From the NCBI GenBank assembly GCA_036513415.1, contig DATBZA010000163.1:1-64000 (forward strand): a stretch of 64,000 nucleotides of DNA, read 5' to 3'. The notes beneath the pieces are model-generated. The model worked only from the letters and a program-made list of their open reading frames with translations. It did not search any database and was not told where the DNA came from. This document shows positions 53,553 to 62,787 of the stretch, in pieces (positions within the stretch are counted from its first letter, which is position 1; every line of letters begins with the position of its first letter). Source of the DNA: 40CM-4-68-19 sp036513415 (GTDB taxonomy: Bacteria > Myxococcota > Myxococcia > Myxococcales > 40CM-4-68-19). Made by a program: the position numbers and the translations under genes.

Positions 53553-53975
53553 GTGCCCTCGAAATTGATCCTTTCGCTGATCGCCGCTTTCGCGCTTTCC
53601 GTCGCCGGATCGTCGGTCGCGCGTGCCGAATCGAACCCCTCCGACAAAGCGGGCTCGCAAACGACGGACTCGCAAACGACACAGTCGAAGAAGAAGAAGA
53701 CCGCGAAGAAGCATCCGAACAAGACCGAGCTCGACAAGCTCGAGAGGGGCAACCCGAACAGCGTCTATTACAAGTCCCGGAAGAAGCATGCCCCGAATCC
53801 GTCGAATGCCCAGATCGACGCCGCGGAGACGGGAAATCCGGCCAGCTTGGATTACGCGAAACGCACGGGTAGCCCCCACAACCCGACGAACGCCGAGATC
53901 AACGCTGCCGAGACGGGAAATCCGGCCAGCGTCGATTACGGGAAGGATCCGAAAGCGGTCAAGTCGGAGCAGTAA
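53553..53975 (+). CDS. Secreted repeat protein with NPxNA...AAETGNPAS repeats
   Basis: A 140-residue protein starting at GTG with AAGGAG at good spacing. A signal peptide (1-25) is followed by a lysine-rich stretch and three imperfect repeats of about 33 residues, each built as N-P-x-N-A-x-I-x-A-A-E-T-G-N-P-A-S-x-D-Y (the first copy shortened). The two complete copies are 18 of 20 identical in this block. Basic, proline- and asparagine-rich composition suggests an extended or wall-binding protein. Function unknown. Confidence 0.75.
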   Translation: MPSKLILSLIAAFALSVAGSSVARAESNPSDKAGSQTTDSQTTQSKKKKTAKKHPNKTELDKLERGNPNSVYYKSRKKHAPNPSNAQIDAAETGNPASLDYAKRTGSPHNPTNAEINAAETGNPASVDYGKDPKAVKSEQ

Positions 53976-54118
53976 CGGCGCGATGGCGAAAGGACGGATA
54001 CGCGAAGTTCTGTCGCCTCGCGCTCCTCATTGTTCGCCGTGATCAGTGCCTAGCAGAGCGCAGCGGGAGGGGCACTACCCTCGCGCCGCGCAGGGCGGGC
54101 TCCGGTACACTCCGGCCC

Positions 54119-54844
54119 ATGCCGGTGGATCCGGTGGGCTTCTGGGGAGCTCCTACCGCCAGCATCGACTGGTGCGAGCAGAACTACGCGCTCCTCCCGT
54201 GGATCTGCGAGGCGTTCAACACGGTCTCCAGCCTGGCGATGGTCCTCGCCGGCGCGCTGGGGCTCTTGCGGCAGACCTTTGCCCGGGAAGTGCGGGTGGC
54301 CTTCGCCCTGCTGGTGCTGGTGGGGCTCGGGAGCATCGCCTTCCACGCGACGCTCCGCTTCGAGCTGCAGATGCTCGACGAGCTGCCGATGCTCTACCTC
54401 GTCACCTGGCTCGTGTGGCTCCTGGTGGAGAACGGCCCCGAGCCCCGACTCGGCCGCTGGTTCCCGGCGGTGCTGCTGGTCTACGTGCTGCTGGCCACGG
54501 GAGCGACGCTCCAGCGCGGCGGGGCGCAGTTCCTCGCCTTCCACTTGAGCTTCGGGACGCTGGAGATCCTCTGTCTCGGCCGGGTGACCTGGCTCGCGCT
54601 CCAGCCGGAGAATGCACCGGTCCGGCGGAGCTTCGTGCTGGGGCTCGCCGCCTATGCGACGGGGATCGCGGCTTGGTTCGTGGACCTCAAGGCCTGCACC
54701 CTGGTGGGCGTGACCCTCCCGGCCCACGGCATCCCCAATCCGCAGCTCCACGCCTGGTGGCACGTGCTGGTGTCGATCGGGTTCTTCCTCCTGCTCCGCG
54801 TGGTCTCCTTCGACCGGGTCCAGGCCCGCCTGCGTCAGCACTGA
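54119..54844 (+). CDS. Alkaline-ceramidase-like membrane hydrolase (CREST superfamily)
   Basis: A 241-residue protein with about seven membrane segments. It begins GFWGAPTASIDWCEQNY (residues 7-23), followed by EAFNTVSSLAMV, GSIAFHATLRFELQML, DELPMLY and, near the end, HAWWHVL. These are the signature blocks of eukaryotic alkaline ceramidases (GYWGPPTSTVDWCE-like, WNTxSN, HxTL-x-x-x-QxLDELPM, HxWWH), including the zinc histidines and serine/aspartate. Predicted to hydrolyse the amide of ceramide or a related sphingolipid; myxobacteria do make ceramides. It stands alone, starting just after a short gap behind the repeat-protein gene. Confidence 0.85.
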   Translation: MPVDPVGFWGAPTASIDWCEQNYALLPWICEAFNTVSSLAMVLAGALGLLRQTFAREVRVAFALLVLVGLGSIAFHATLRFELQMLDELPMLYLVTWLVWLLVENGPEPRLGRWFPAVLLVYVLLATGATLQRGGAQFLAFHLSFGTLEILCLGRVTWLALQPENAPVRRSFVLGLAAYATGIAAWFVDLKACTLVGVTLPAHGIPNPQLHAWWHVLVSIGFFLLLRVVSFDRVQARLRQH

Positions 54845-54957
54845 GGCCCGCCGGGGATCGGCTGCGATGCGCCTGGGCTCTTCTCGGATGGGAAATCCAG
54901 AAGTTGGCCGCAGACCCAAATCACAGGATCTCTTTTGGACCCGTCAGTTGGAATGAA

Positions 54958-55527
54958 TCAGTCGATGATGATCGGCGGGCACTCCATGTCGTCGGCTGAT
55001 CCGCCGTCGGCTACGATGTCGATGTGAATGGTGAAGTCGTAGCGTCCTTCGGGTGCATCGCTTCGCACCACTGCGCTTGCGACGCTCGGCAGAGTGTTTC
55101 CGCCCGCGACCACGGTCTGCAATCCTTCGAGAGGCGTGTCCCGTAGGCTCTGGAGGCCGCCATCCGGGAAGCGGCCGGGGCGGAACGTCAACTTGAACGG
55201 ACCGTCCCAGCATATCCAGGTCAATTTCTGCGAGTTGCCTCGATTGACGTGCATCTGCGATGGAATTCTCGTCAAGTTGTCTTTGCCATACTTACTGGGC
55301 AGCACGCCAATGACGATCACGTCGTCTTCCTCGACGTTCACGCCCGAATCGCCGGTTTGCGTTTTCAACCTCTTCCGCATTTCCCCCTGCTCGTGCTGAA
55401 AGGAAGCGTGATTCGCACTCGCCTGCGGCCCCCTTTCATAACGCCCGGCCGCGCATGTCCACGCCAGCACCGCGGCAACCATCACGATCCCGCAACCCAA
55501 CACCTGCTTCGTCCTGTTCGACAGCAT
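54958..55527 (-). CDS. Membrane-anchored hypothetical protein
   Basis: A 189-residue protein with one N-terminal hydrophobic segment (residues 10-27, containing WTCAAG, a weak lipobox) and a polar, beta-rich remainder with no family motif I recognise. The segment SQKLTWICWDGPFKLTFRPG and the ending DDMECPPIIID show a domain with two cysteines. Base composition is visibly less GC-rich than its neighbours, hinting at later acquisition. GGGAGAT precedes the ATG. It lies 42 bases downstream of the Ser/Thr kinase gene and may share its transcript. Confidence 0.68.
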   Translation of the reverse strand: MLSNRTKQVLGCGIVMVAAVLAWTCAAGRYERGPQASANHASFQHEQGEMRKRLKTQTGDSGVNVEEDDVIVIGVLPSKYGKDNLTRIPSQMHVNRGNSQKLTWICWDGPFKLTFRPGRFPDGGLQSLRDTPLEGLQTVVAGGNTLPSVASAVVRSDAPEGRYDFTIHIDIVADGGSADDMECPPIIID

Positions 55528-55569
55528 GATCTCCCCTCCTGCTGCCGGCGCGCCAGGCTGCGCGCCGGT

Positions 55570-58245
55570 TCACGGACTGCGGAGCGCCATCGCGCGATAC
55601 CTCGAGTCGTGCCGGAGCGCTTCCAGCGCGGGCGCCTTCCCGATCTCCTCGCGCGAGTAGCCGGCCCGCAACGCTTGCTCGACGGCGTCGAGCGCGCGCT
55701 GGCGGCGCCCGAGTTGCTCGTGCACCAGCGCGGCGTGGAACAGAACGGCGCCGTCTCCGGCGCTGAGCCGGAGTGCCTCCTGCAGCTCTGCGTCGGCCGC
55801 GTCGTCATCTCCCGCGTAGGCGTGGTACATGGCCAATCGGGAGTGCAACTCCGCGTTGCGCGGGTTCAGCGCCGCTTGCTGCTGCGCAAGCGCAATCGCC
55901 TGACGGTACGCGCCCGCGACCTCGTCTTCGTTTCCCGGCACCCAGCGCAGCGCATCGGCGACGGCTCCCCAGGCGCGCTCGTCCGACGGCGTCAGCTGCG
56001 CCGCCTTCCGGTATGCTTCGCCGGCCTCGCGGTAGCGGGCTTCGTAGTAGTAAACGCCACCGAGGTTCACGTACGCCTTGCTCGTCGGGCGGAGCGCGAG
56101 CGACTTCTGCAGAGCGCCCGCTGCCTCCTGGTGACGCCCGAGGCGCAGATAGATGCCCCCGAGATTCGCATACGCCGCGTAGCTGTCCGGCGTCATGGCG
56201 AGGACGCGCTGGAACTGAGCGAGGGCGTCCTGGAGCCGCCCATGCCGGTTGTAGAAGACGCCCAGGGCGCGGGTCGCCGCCCACGAGTCCGGGCGGAGAT
56301 GGACCGCTCGTAGGAACGTCGACTCGGCGTCCGCGGTCTGCCCTGCGGCGTCATAGGCATTCGCGAGCTCGCGGATGGCGTCCGCGTTCGCCGGCTCGAT
56401 CTGGAGCGCCCGCCGGAAGCTCTGGATCGCGTCCGCATACTCGCCGCCGGCGAGCTGCACGAGCCCGGCCGTGAGGACCACCGGCGTGAGACTGCCGCCG
56501 GAATCGACAGCGCGGCGGACGCTCGTGCGCGCCTGGTCGAGGGCCGAAGGGTCCCGGATGATGCGATCGCGCCGGAGCCACGCTTCGGCCATCCCGGCGT
56601 GAGCCAGGGCAAAGTCCGGGTCCGCCTTCAGCGCCCCAGCGAAGGCCTCGAGGGCGTGGTCGAGGTCCTCGACCCGATCGTAGCGCTGCAGGTACCCCCT
56701 GCCTTGCACGTACAGCCGGGTTGCGCGCGGCGACCCGGCGAACGCGTCCCCGGGACCCACCTGAAGCTCGGACGCTGCCTCCAGGTCCAGCATCTCGGCG
56801 ATCTTCTGCACGAGGAGGCGGCCGACGCCCGGAATGTCGTCGCGGGGGACCTCGAAATCGCGCGCCTCGCGGACGGTCTGCGTGCCGGTGTCGACCAGGT
56901 TGGCGGTCACGGCGATCCTGTCACCGACAAACTGGATGGTCCCGGTCAGGGCCAGCGTCGCGCCGAATGCGCTGCGCGCGTCGCGCGCGCTTCCCACTCG
57001 CTCCTTGGCGACGTCCGCTGCCGAGATGACGCTGAGCGACGGCTGGAGATGCTCGATCTGGTGCAGCTTGTTGGTGAGGATCTCCCCGAGGCCCGCGGAC
57101 AAGGCCTCGCCATCCGCGTTCGCCCCCACCGCGTGGAACGGAAGCACGGCCAGCCGTCTCGCCACTGGCGCCGGCGCCGGACGCGGCCAAAGATGCTGGA
57201 CGGCAAATCCTGCAGCGATCAGCGCGAGCGGCGCGGCGAGCGCGACGGCGCGCCGTCTGGTGAACAAGGGCCGGGACGGGGGTCGCGCCGCGAGCTTCTC
57301 GAGAACGTCGAGCAGCTCGCGGGCGGACTGGAACCGATCCTCTGGCCGCTTGGCGAGGCAGCGGCGCACCACCGCTCGCAGCGGCTGAGGGATGACGTCC
57401 GGCAGCGGTGCTGGATCCTCGCAGAGGATGGCGTGGCCGATCTCCACGTCGGAGGGGCCGGAGAATGGGTGCGACCCTGACAGCATCTCGTGAAGGATGG
57501 CTCCGAACGCAAACACGTCGGAGCGCGAATCCGCCGGGTGGCCGCGGACTTGCTCCGGCGACATGTATGGAACCGTCCCCAGGTTGGCGCCCGTGTCGGT
57601 TCGCGGCCCGCTGGCAGATCCGGTTCCGGGGGCGGGCCGGACCGAGGGCAGCAGCTTCGCCACCCCGAAATCGAGGATCTTCAGGCGGCCGTCCTCGAGG
57701 AGGAAGAGGTTCGCCGGTTTGAGGTCGCGGTGAACGATGCGTTGCTCATGTGTGGCCGCGAGGCCGCGGGCGAGCTGCAGCGCCAGCGTCAGCGCTTCGT
57801 CCGGCGACAGCGGCCCTTCCTGGAGGCGCGCGCGCAGCGTGCGTCCGGACAGAAGCTCGGAGACAATGAAAGGGGGATCGACGCCGACGTCGTGAACGAC
57901 CAGGACGTTGGGATGCTCGAGAGCGCCGGCCGCCCGCGCTTCCTGCGCAAACCGCGCGAGCGCCTGCGCGTCGCCGGCCTGCCTCAGGATCTTGATCGCA
58001 ACGGAGCGATCGAGCAGGCGATCGCGCGCGAGGAACACGACGCCGCCGCTCCCGTGCCCCAGCTCCTTCTCGATGACGAATCGATCCTCGAGGCAATCTC
58101 CGGGCGACACGGCGCTGATGCCCCGTGGTTCGGAACCCTCGGATTCGCGCCGGGCACCTCCACCGCGGTCCGCCGTCCTGTCCAGGGTGGCGCCAGGTGG
58201 TCCTGCGCCAACCGGATCGTTCCGCTGATTCCCGGGTGCTGCCAT
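55570..58245 (-). CDS. Transmembrane Ser/Thr protein kinase with C-terminal TPR array
   Basis: An 891-residue protein. The kinase domain (about 50-310) has the glycine loop GHGSGGVV, VAIK, HRDLKP and DFG motifs complete, so it should be active. A transmembrane span follows near residue 340 (ALAAPLALIAAGFAVQH). A FlgO/TolB-N-like domain (about 365-500, RRLAVLPFHAVG) and at least eight TPR units (about 520-880) make up the extracytoplasmic part. Typical of myxobacterial Hanks kinases; targets unknown. GGGGGA stands before the ATG at 58245, chosen over an ATG 19 codons upstream that has no ribosome site. Confidence 0.9.
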   Translation of the reverse strand: MAAPGNQRNDPVGAGPPGATLDRTADRGGGARRESEGSEPRGISAVSPGDCLEDRFVIEKELGHGSGGVVFLARDRLLDRSVAIKILRQAGDAQALARFAQEARAAGALEHPNVLVVHDVGVDPPFIVSELLSGRTLRARLQEGPLSPDEALTLALQLARGLAATHEQRIVHRDLKPANLFLLEDGRLKILDFGVAKLLPSVRPAPGTGSASGPRTDTGANLGTVPYMSPEQVRGHPADSRSDVFAFGAILHEMLSGSHPFSGPSDVEIGHAILCEDPAPLPDVIPQPLRAVVRRCLAKRPEDRFQSARELLDVLEKLAARPPSRPLFTRRRAVALAAPLALIAAGFAVQHLWPRPAPAPVARRLAVLPFHAVGANADGEALSAGLGEILTNKLHQIEHLQPSLSVISAADVAKERVGSARDARSAFGATLALTGTIQFVGDRIAVTANLVDTGTQTVREARDFEVPRDDIPGVGRLLVQKIAEMLDLEAASELQVGPGDAFAGSPRATRLYVQGRGYLQRYDRVEDLDHALEAFAGALKADPDFALAHAGMAEAWLRRDRIIRDPSALDQARTSVRRAVDSGGSLTPVVLTAGLVQLAGGEYADAIQSFRRALQIEPANADAIRELANAYDAAGQTADAESTFLRAVHLRPDSWAATRALGVFYNRHGRLQDALAQFQRVLAMTPDSYAAYANLGGIYLRLGRHQEAAGALQKSLALRPTSKAYVNLGGVYYYEARYREAGEAYRKAAQLTPSDERAWGAVADALRWVPGNEDEVAGAYRQAIALAQQQAALNPRNAELHSRLAMYHAYAGDDDAADAELQEALRLSAGDGAVLFHAALVHEQLGRRQRALDAVEQALRAGYSREEIGKAPALEALRHDSRYRAMALRSP

Positions 58246-58357
58246 CTTTCCCCCACGCGCGAACAACGCCGCCTTTTGTGGAACAAAGTCAACTGCGAGC
58301 AAAAAGCGCGCACCCGATCGCGCTGCTTCTGGTCGATGCCGCGGTTACGTTGGCCGG

Positions 58358-59902
58358 ATGGACACCGAGGTTCTCGTCGTCGGCGCCGGACCCACCGGCC
58401 TCGTGCTCGCTCTCTGGCTGGCTCGGCTGGGGATCCGGGTTCGCATCATCGACAAGGCCGCTGGACCGGGCGGCACTTCGCGCGCGCTCGCGGTGCAGGC
58501 GCGGACGCTGGAGCTCTACCACCAGCTCGGTTTCGCGAACGAAGTGATCCACGCGGGACTGAAATTCACCGCCGCGAATCTCTGGGCCAGAGGCGCCAGG
58601 GCGGCGCACGTCGAGTTCGGCAGGTTCGGCGTGGTCGCGAGCCCCTTTCCCTACGGGCTCATCTACCCGCAGGACGAGCACGAGCGCTTCCTCGTCGAGC
58701 AGCTCGAAAAACTGGACGTGCGCGTCGAGAGGACGACCGAGCTGCTCGACTTCGAGGAAGTGGACGGCCAGATCGTGGCGCGCCTGCAAGACTCGACGTG
58801 CAAGGCCGCTTATCTCGCCGGATGCGACGGCGCTCGTTCCACCGTGCGCGAGAGGCTCGGCATCAGCTATCCAGGCGGCACGTACGAGCACCTCTTCTAC
58901 GTCGCGGACGTCGAGGCCAGCGGCCCGATGCTGGACCACGAGCTGCACGTCTCGATCGACGAGAGCGACTTCGCCGCAGTCTTTCCTTTGAAGGAGGAAG
59001 GCCGGGTCCGGCTGATCGGCACCATCCGCCCCGAGGCAGAGAAGAAAGGCGAGCAACTGGGCTGGAAGGACGTCAGCACGAACCTCTTGCAGCGGCTGCG
59101 CATCGATGTCCGCCGCGTGAACTGGTTCTCGACCTACCACGTGCACCACCGCGTCGCGGCGCGCTTCCGGCAGGGGCGCGTCTTTCTCCTCGGCGACGCC
59201 GCGCACATCCACAGCCCCGTCGGCGGTCAAGGGATGAACACCGGTATCGGCGATGCGGTGAACCTGGCCTGGAAGCTTGCGGCGGCGCTGCGCAGGCGGG
59301 CGCCGGAGCGAATCCTCCACAGCTACGAGCCGGAGCGGATCGGCTTCGCGCGCCGCCTCACCGCGACCACCGATCGCGTCTTCCAGTTCGTCACTCGCAG
59401 CGGGCGCCTTGCGGCTCGCGTGCGCGTCCATGTGGCGCCGCGCGTGATATCGGCCCTCTTCCGGCTGCCGTCGGTGCGGCGGTTCATGTTCCGCACCGTC
59501 TCGCAGACCGCGATCGAGTATCGCAAGAGCGAACTGAGCGAGGGGCGCGCCGGACGCATCCAGGGCGGAGATCGACTGCCGTGGGTGCGGTCCGAACCGG
59601 ACAACTTCACGCCGCTCCAGTCGCTCGATTGGCAAATGCACGTCCATGGCGCGGCGACGGGCGAGCTGGCTGCGAGCTGCGCGTCGCGCGGATTGCGGCT
59701 GCACGTCTTTCCCTGGAGCCGGAGCGCGGCGCTCGCGGGGTTCGCCCACGACGCGAGCTACCTGGTGCGGCCCGACGGCCATGTCGCGCTCGCCGATCCG
59801 CTGCACAGCCCCTCGCGTCTCGAGCGCTATCTCGACGCTCGCGGGATCCGCTTCACCGGGGCACCAGCCAGGACCAGTGCCTCCTTGCACCCTCAGATGT
59901 AG
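58358..59902 (+). CDS. FAD-dependent monooxygenase of the PheA/TfdB type
   Basis: A 514-residue class A flavin monooxygenase. FAD motif GAGPTG is at residues 9-14. The DG motif GCDGARSTVRERLG and the second FAD motif GDAAHIHSPVGGQGMN (from G279) are complete. A C-terminal thioredoxin-like domain (about 425-514) without redox cysteines is typical of phenol hydroxylase and pentachlorophenol hydroxylase relatives. It likely hydroxylates an aromatic or polyketide substrate with NADPH. A cupin gene ends 43 bases beyond its stop on the other strand. Confidence 0.9.
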   Translation: MDTEVLVVGAGPTGLVLALWLARLGIRVRIIDKAAGPGGTSRALAVQARTLELYHQLGFANEVIHAGLKFTAANLWARGARAAHVEFGRFGVVASPFPYGLIYPQDEHERFLVEQLEKLDVRVERTTELLDFEEVDGQIVARLQDSTCKAAYLAGCDGARSTVRERLGISYPGGTYEHLFYVADVEASGPMLDHELHVSIDESDFAAVFPLKEEGRVRLIGTIRPEAEKKGEQLGWKDVSTNLLQRLRIDVRRVNWFSTYHVHHRVAARFRQGRVFLLGDAAHIHSPVGGQGMNTGIGDAVNLAWKLAAALRRRAPERILHSYEPERIGFARRLTATTDRVFQFVTRSGRLAARVRVHVAPRVISALFRLPSVRRFMFRTVSQTAIEYRKSELSEGRAGRIQGGDRLPWVRSEPDNFTPLQSLDWQMHVHGAATGELAASCASRGLRLHVFPWSRSAALAGFAHDASYLVRPDGHVALADPLHSPSRLERYLDARGIRFTGAPARTSASLHPQM

Positions 59903-59944
59903 ACGTGTACGAACTTTCGCGTGACCGGGTCGGAGCGGCGATGA

Positions 59945-60373
59945 TCAGCGCTCGATATTCTCCTCGCCGATCGGCTGTCGCGCGGTCATGTTGAACCGGC
60001 CGTCGTAAACGGGGCGCCCCCCGGTCGTCGGCCCCTGGTATTGGACGAAGAGCATGAGCCCGCCGGTCTCGGTGATGAGCGGCGGCTCGAAATGCGGGTC
60101 GGGGTAATAGAGCATCGTGCCGGGCCCGTACGTCGCCTCGCCGATGGTGAAGGTGCCCTCGAGGATGTACCAGACCTGCGCGAAGTCGTGTTTGTGGAAC
60201 GGATGATGAGAGCCGGGGTCGTAGCGCACAAGCCCGGCATTGGGTTCCGTGGGTGACTCCGCGCGCGGGTGGAACAGCATCTTGCTCCACTGCCCGGGCC
60301 AGCGCAGCGTCTCCCACTCCCGCTCGTCGGCATGGATGGCGGAGAGCGGCTGGTGCATCAATGTCTGGCTCAT
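59945..60373 (-). CDS. Single-domain cupin protein
   Basis: A 142-residue cytoplasmic cupin. Motif 1 is SHHPFHKHDFAQVWYILEGT (three histidines and a glutamate-type ligand) and motif 2 has PDPHFEPPLITETG. GGRPVYDGRFNMTAR forms a C-terminal strand. Similar proteins are annotated as cupin-domain or ectoine-like; substrate unknown. AGAGGAAT stands before the ATG. Confidence 0.85.
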   Translation of the reverse strand: MSQTLMHQPLSAIHADEREWETLRWPGQWSKMLFHPRAESPTEPNAGLVRYDPGSHHPFHKHDFAQVWYILEGTFTIGEATYGPGTMLYYPDPHFEPPLITETGGLMLFVQYQGPTTGGRPVYDGRFNMTARQPIGEENIER

Positions 60374-60814
60374 GGTCCGATTCCTCTCTGCGCGATGGAG
60401 TGTAGTTCGCTCGCACGGAACTTTGCCAGGCCTGGCTAAGACCTTCCCCCGTCGCTATCGCTGAGAGCTAGTCCAACCTGCGCGCTGGCGCATCAGGCCT
60501 GATCGTCGTCAACGATCCGGTGAACAAATTGGTCGACCGCTCCGGTAACTGCAGACCACGCCCCACCGGCGCGCGGCGAAGTCGTATCGGACGGCCTGGC
60601 GCTGGCAGGGCCGCGCTCCTTGTGGGATTGACCCCTGAGGTGTGGGCGCAGGTGAAACTTTTCTGCTGAGCGTCCGCCTCCGCCTCCCCCTTACGTTAGC
60701 GTCGGAACTCCCCCAGCCGCGCCTCCATTCGGATAGGCCCGCTCTGATAGGTGATGAGACAAGGAGCCCCGCTGCACGCTCGACCGATAGCCGCGGCGGA
60801 AAGATACCACCATC
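60374..60814. other. Gene-free stretch of about 440 bases
   Basis: Neither strand carries a frame with protein character or a ribosome site. I looked for a c-di-GMP riboswitch upstream of the cyclase gene and saw no convincing match. It probably contains the promoters of the cupin gene and of the diguanylate cyclase transcript. Confidence 0.4.
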
Positions 60815-60925
60815 ATGAACCGCATCTACTGCCTCCTCGTCATGACCAGTTGCAAAAGAAGCGAGAGCCGCCGCCAGCGCCCGCGAAGTGAGTCTTGCCG
60901 CATCCCTCCGGGGACCCGCCCGTGA
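60815..60925 (+). CDS. Possible 36-residue leader peptide coupled to the diguanylate cyclase
   Basis: An ATG at 60815 opens a frame beginning MNRIYCLLVMTSCKRSESRR and closing with TGA at 60923-60925, which overlaps the GTG start of the cyclase gene (GTGA). A weak GGAAAG lies rather far upstream. It could be a small translated leader that couples cyclase translation, or chance. Three cysteines and an arginine-rich tail are its only features. Confidence 0.28.
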   Translation: MNRIYCLLVMTSCKRSESRRQRPRSESCRIPPGTRP

Positions 60926-62616
60926 GCGTCTGGGAAGACACCATCGCGCGCCGATTGCGTGCGCTCCATCTTGGCAGCGTCAGGAACCAGATCTTGGCGT
61001 TTGGCATACTTGCCACGCTGATTCCGACGCTCGTGACGACCGTGGTGTCTTACCACCATGACCGGGAATCGCTGACCGAGACGATCGCCGCAGAGCTACG
61101 CGGCGCGACCTCTGAGGCGGCCCGGGAGATGGGCTCATGGCTCGACGAGCGGCTCGACGCACTGCGGGCAGGGGCCAGCTCGTACGTCGTTACTGAGAAC
61201 CTGACCAGAATCGAGGGAAGGGATGGCGAGAAAGCGCTCGGCCGTCTGCGCGCTTATCTCAATTCGCTCCGCGAGCGATTCCCGGACCAGGAAGCGCTCC
61301 TGGTCATCGATGCGAGCGGACGGGTCGTGACGAGCAGCAGCGGCCGAACGGGGAGCGTGCGCCTTTCCCCGGAGGGGCTGACCGGTCTCCGAACGGGTGA
61401 AGCGCTCGTTGGCGACGCCTACTGGGACGGGGCGCTCGGCAAGGCTGTGCTCGTGCTTGCCGTTCCGATCCGCGAGGCGGATGGGCGGTTCCGCGCGGCG
61501 TTCGCCGCGAAGCTCAACCTGCATGCAGTCGCCGACATGTTGCCGCGCCTCTCCGCGCTCGACTCGGGCGACGTCGCTCTCATGACGGACCAGGGCAAGC
61601 TGGTGATCAGACCCCGGGTCAGCTCCGCCGAGCTGATGCGAACGAGGCTCCCGGAAACGACGACGAGCGCCCTGTTCGACAAGGAAGGCCAGACCGTGGA
61701 GTACAAGCGCGCGGATGGGCAGGAGGTGATCGGCGCCGTGCGAAGGGTTCCGCGGCTGCGCTGGGCAACGGTGGCCGAGATCCCGCTGTCGCAGGCATTG
61801 GGCCGGGTGGGCCGGCTGCGGAGCGCCACCGGATTGCTGATTGCCGCGCTCCTCGCGGTAGTCGGGCTCCTGGCCTACGTCCTGGGATTGGTCATCGCCC
61901 GCCCCCTTGGGCGCCTCACCACAGCCGCGGCGAAGGTCTCCGCCGGCGATCTGTTGGTCGAACTCCCGGGGGGCGGGGTTGGTGAGGTGGGGTATCTGAC
62001 GCGGGTGTTCAACACGCTGGTTGCTCGCCTGCGCGAGCGGGAGAGCCAGGCGGAGCTCGAGCGGCTCTCCGTCACGGACGCCCTCACCGGGCTCTACAAC
62101 CGCCGGCACCTGATGGGCACGCTCGCGACCGAGGTGCAGCGGTCGCGGAGGCTCCGGCGCCCGTTCTCGGTGCTGTTGGCAGACGTCGATCATTTCAAGC
62201 AATACAACGACACACACGGCCACCCGGCGGGCGACGCAGCGCTCGCGAGGATCGCGGAGATCCTGCGGAAGACGACGCGCGGCGTGGACTGCGTGGCGCG
62301 ATACGGCGGGGAGGAGTTCTTCGTGATGCTGCTCGAGACCACGGTAGGAACGGCGGCAATCGTGGCGGAGCGTATCCGGGCCCGGGTGGCGATCGAGGAG
62401 TTCGCCGGTGGGAGGATCACGATCAGCATCGGCGTGGCGGAATGTCCAAGCCATGGCGACACGCCGGAGTCGCTGATCGAGAGCGCCGACACCGCCATGT
62501 ACGAGGCGAAGGACAGGGGGCGCGATCGTGTGGTGGCCGCCGGCGGGGAGCAGGAGCGTGAGAAGGAAAAGAGGAGACGGCGCACCAAGACGGCGCGGGC
62601 CTCGGGAGGCACGTAA
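60922..62616 (+). CDS. Membrane-bound diguanylate cyclase (Cache-HAMP-GGDEF)
   Basis: A 564-residue enzyme that makes cyclic di-GMP from two GTP. One transmembrane helix lies near residues 18-40 and a second near 300-320. Between them is a Cache-type sensor domain, after which comes a HAMP linker. The GGDEF domain has the active-site variant GGEEF (from G462) and LTGLYNRRH, so it should be active. No RxxD inhibitory site is obvious immediately before it. Start GTG at 60922 fits the helix position; a TTG nine codons earlier is possible. The tail is lysine and arginine-rich. Confidence 0.88.
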   Translation: MSVWEDTIARRLRALHLGSVRNQILAFGILATLIPTLVTTVVSYHHDRESLTETIAAELRGATSEAAREMGSWLDERLDALRAGASSYVVTENLTRIEGRDGEKALGRLRAYLNSLRERFPDQEALLVIDASGRVVTSSSGRTGSVRLSPEGLTGLRTGEALVGDAYWDGALGKAVLVLAVPIREADGRFRAAFAAKLNLHAVADMLPRLSALDSGDVALMTDQGKLVIRPRVSSAELMRTRLPETTTSALFDKEGQTVEYKRADGQEVIGAVRRVPRLRWATVAEIPLSQALGRVGRLRSATGLLIAALLAVVGLLAYVLGLVIARPLGRLTTAAAKVSAGDLLVELPGGGVGEVGYLTRVFNTLVARLRERESQAELERLSVTDALTGLYNRRHLMGTLATEVQRSRRLRRPFSVLLADVDHFKQYNDTHGHPAGDAALARIAEILRKTTRGVDCVARYGGEEFFVMLLETTVGTAAIVAERIRARVAIEEFAGGRITISIGVAECPSHGDTPESLIESADTAMYEAKDRGRDRVVAAGGEQEREKEKRRRRTKTARASGGT

Positions 62617-62787
62617 CCAGGGCGGGTCGTCTGCGCTCAGCCTGCCTTGGCGTTCTCGCGACGTGCGGCAGCCATCACGATCACCTTGCTGGCCTCGGAA
62701 TCGGCACGATGGACGTCGCGATGGCGGCGTGGCCGAGCACGTCGTCGGGGCTTCTCAGAGCGGCGTGCGTTTGTATCGGGCGCGGTC

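Noticed and set aside
57490..59994. An 834-codon plus frame across the kinase and monooxygenase genes
   Set aside because: Overlaps two well-supported genes in another frame and has shadow composition.
60374..60814. A c-di-GMP or other riboswitch upstream of the diguanylate cyclase gene
   Set aside because: No conserved core or consistent pairing was seen by eye; a covariance search would be needed.
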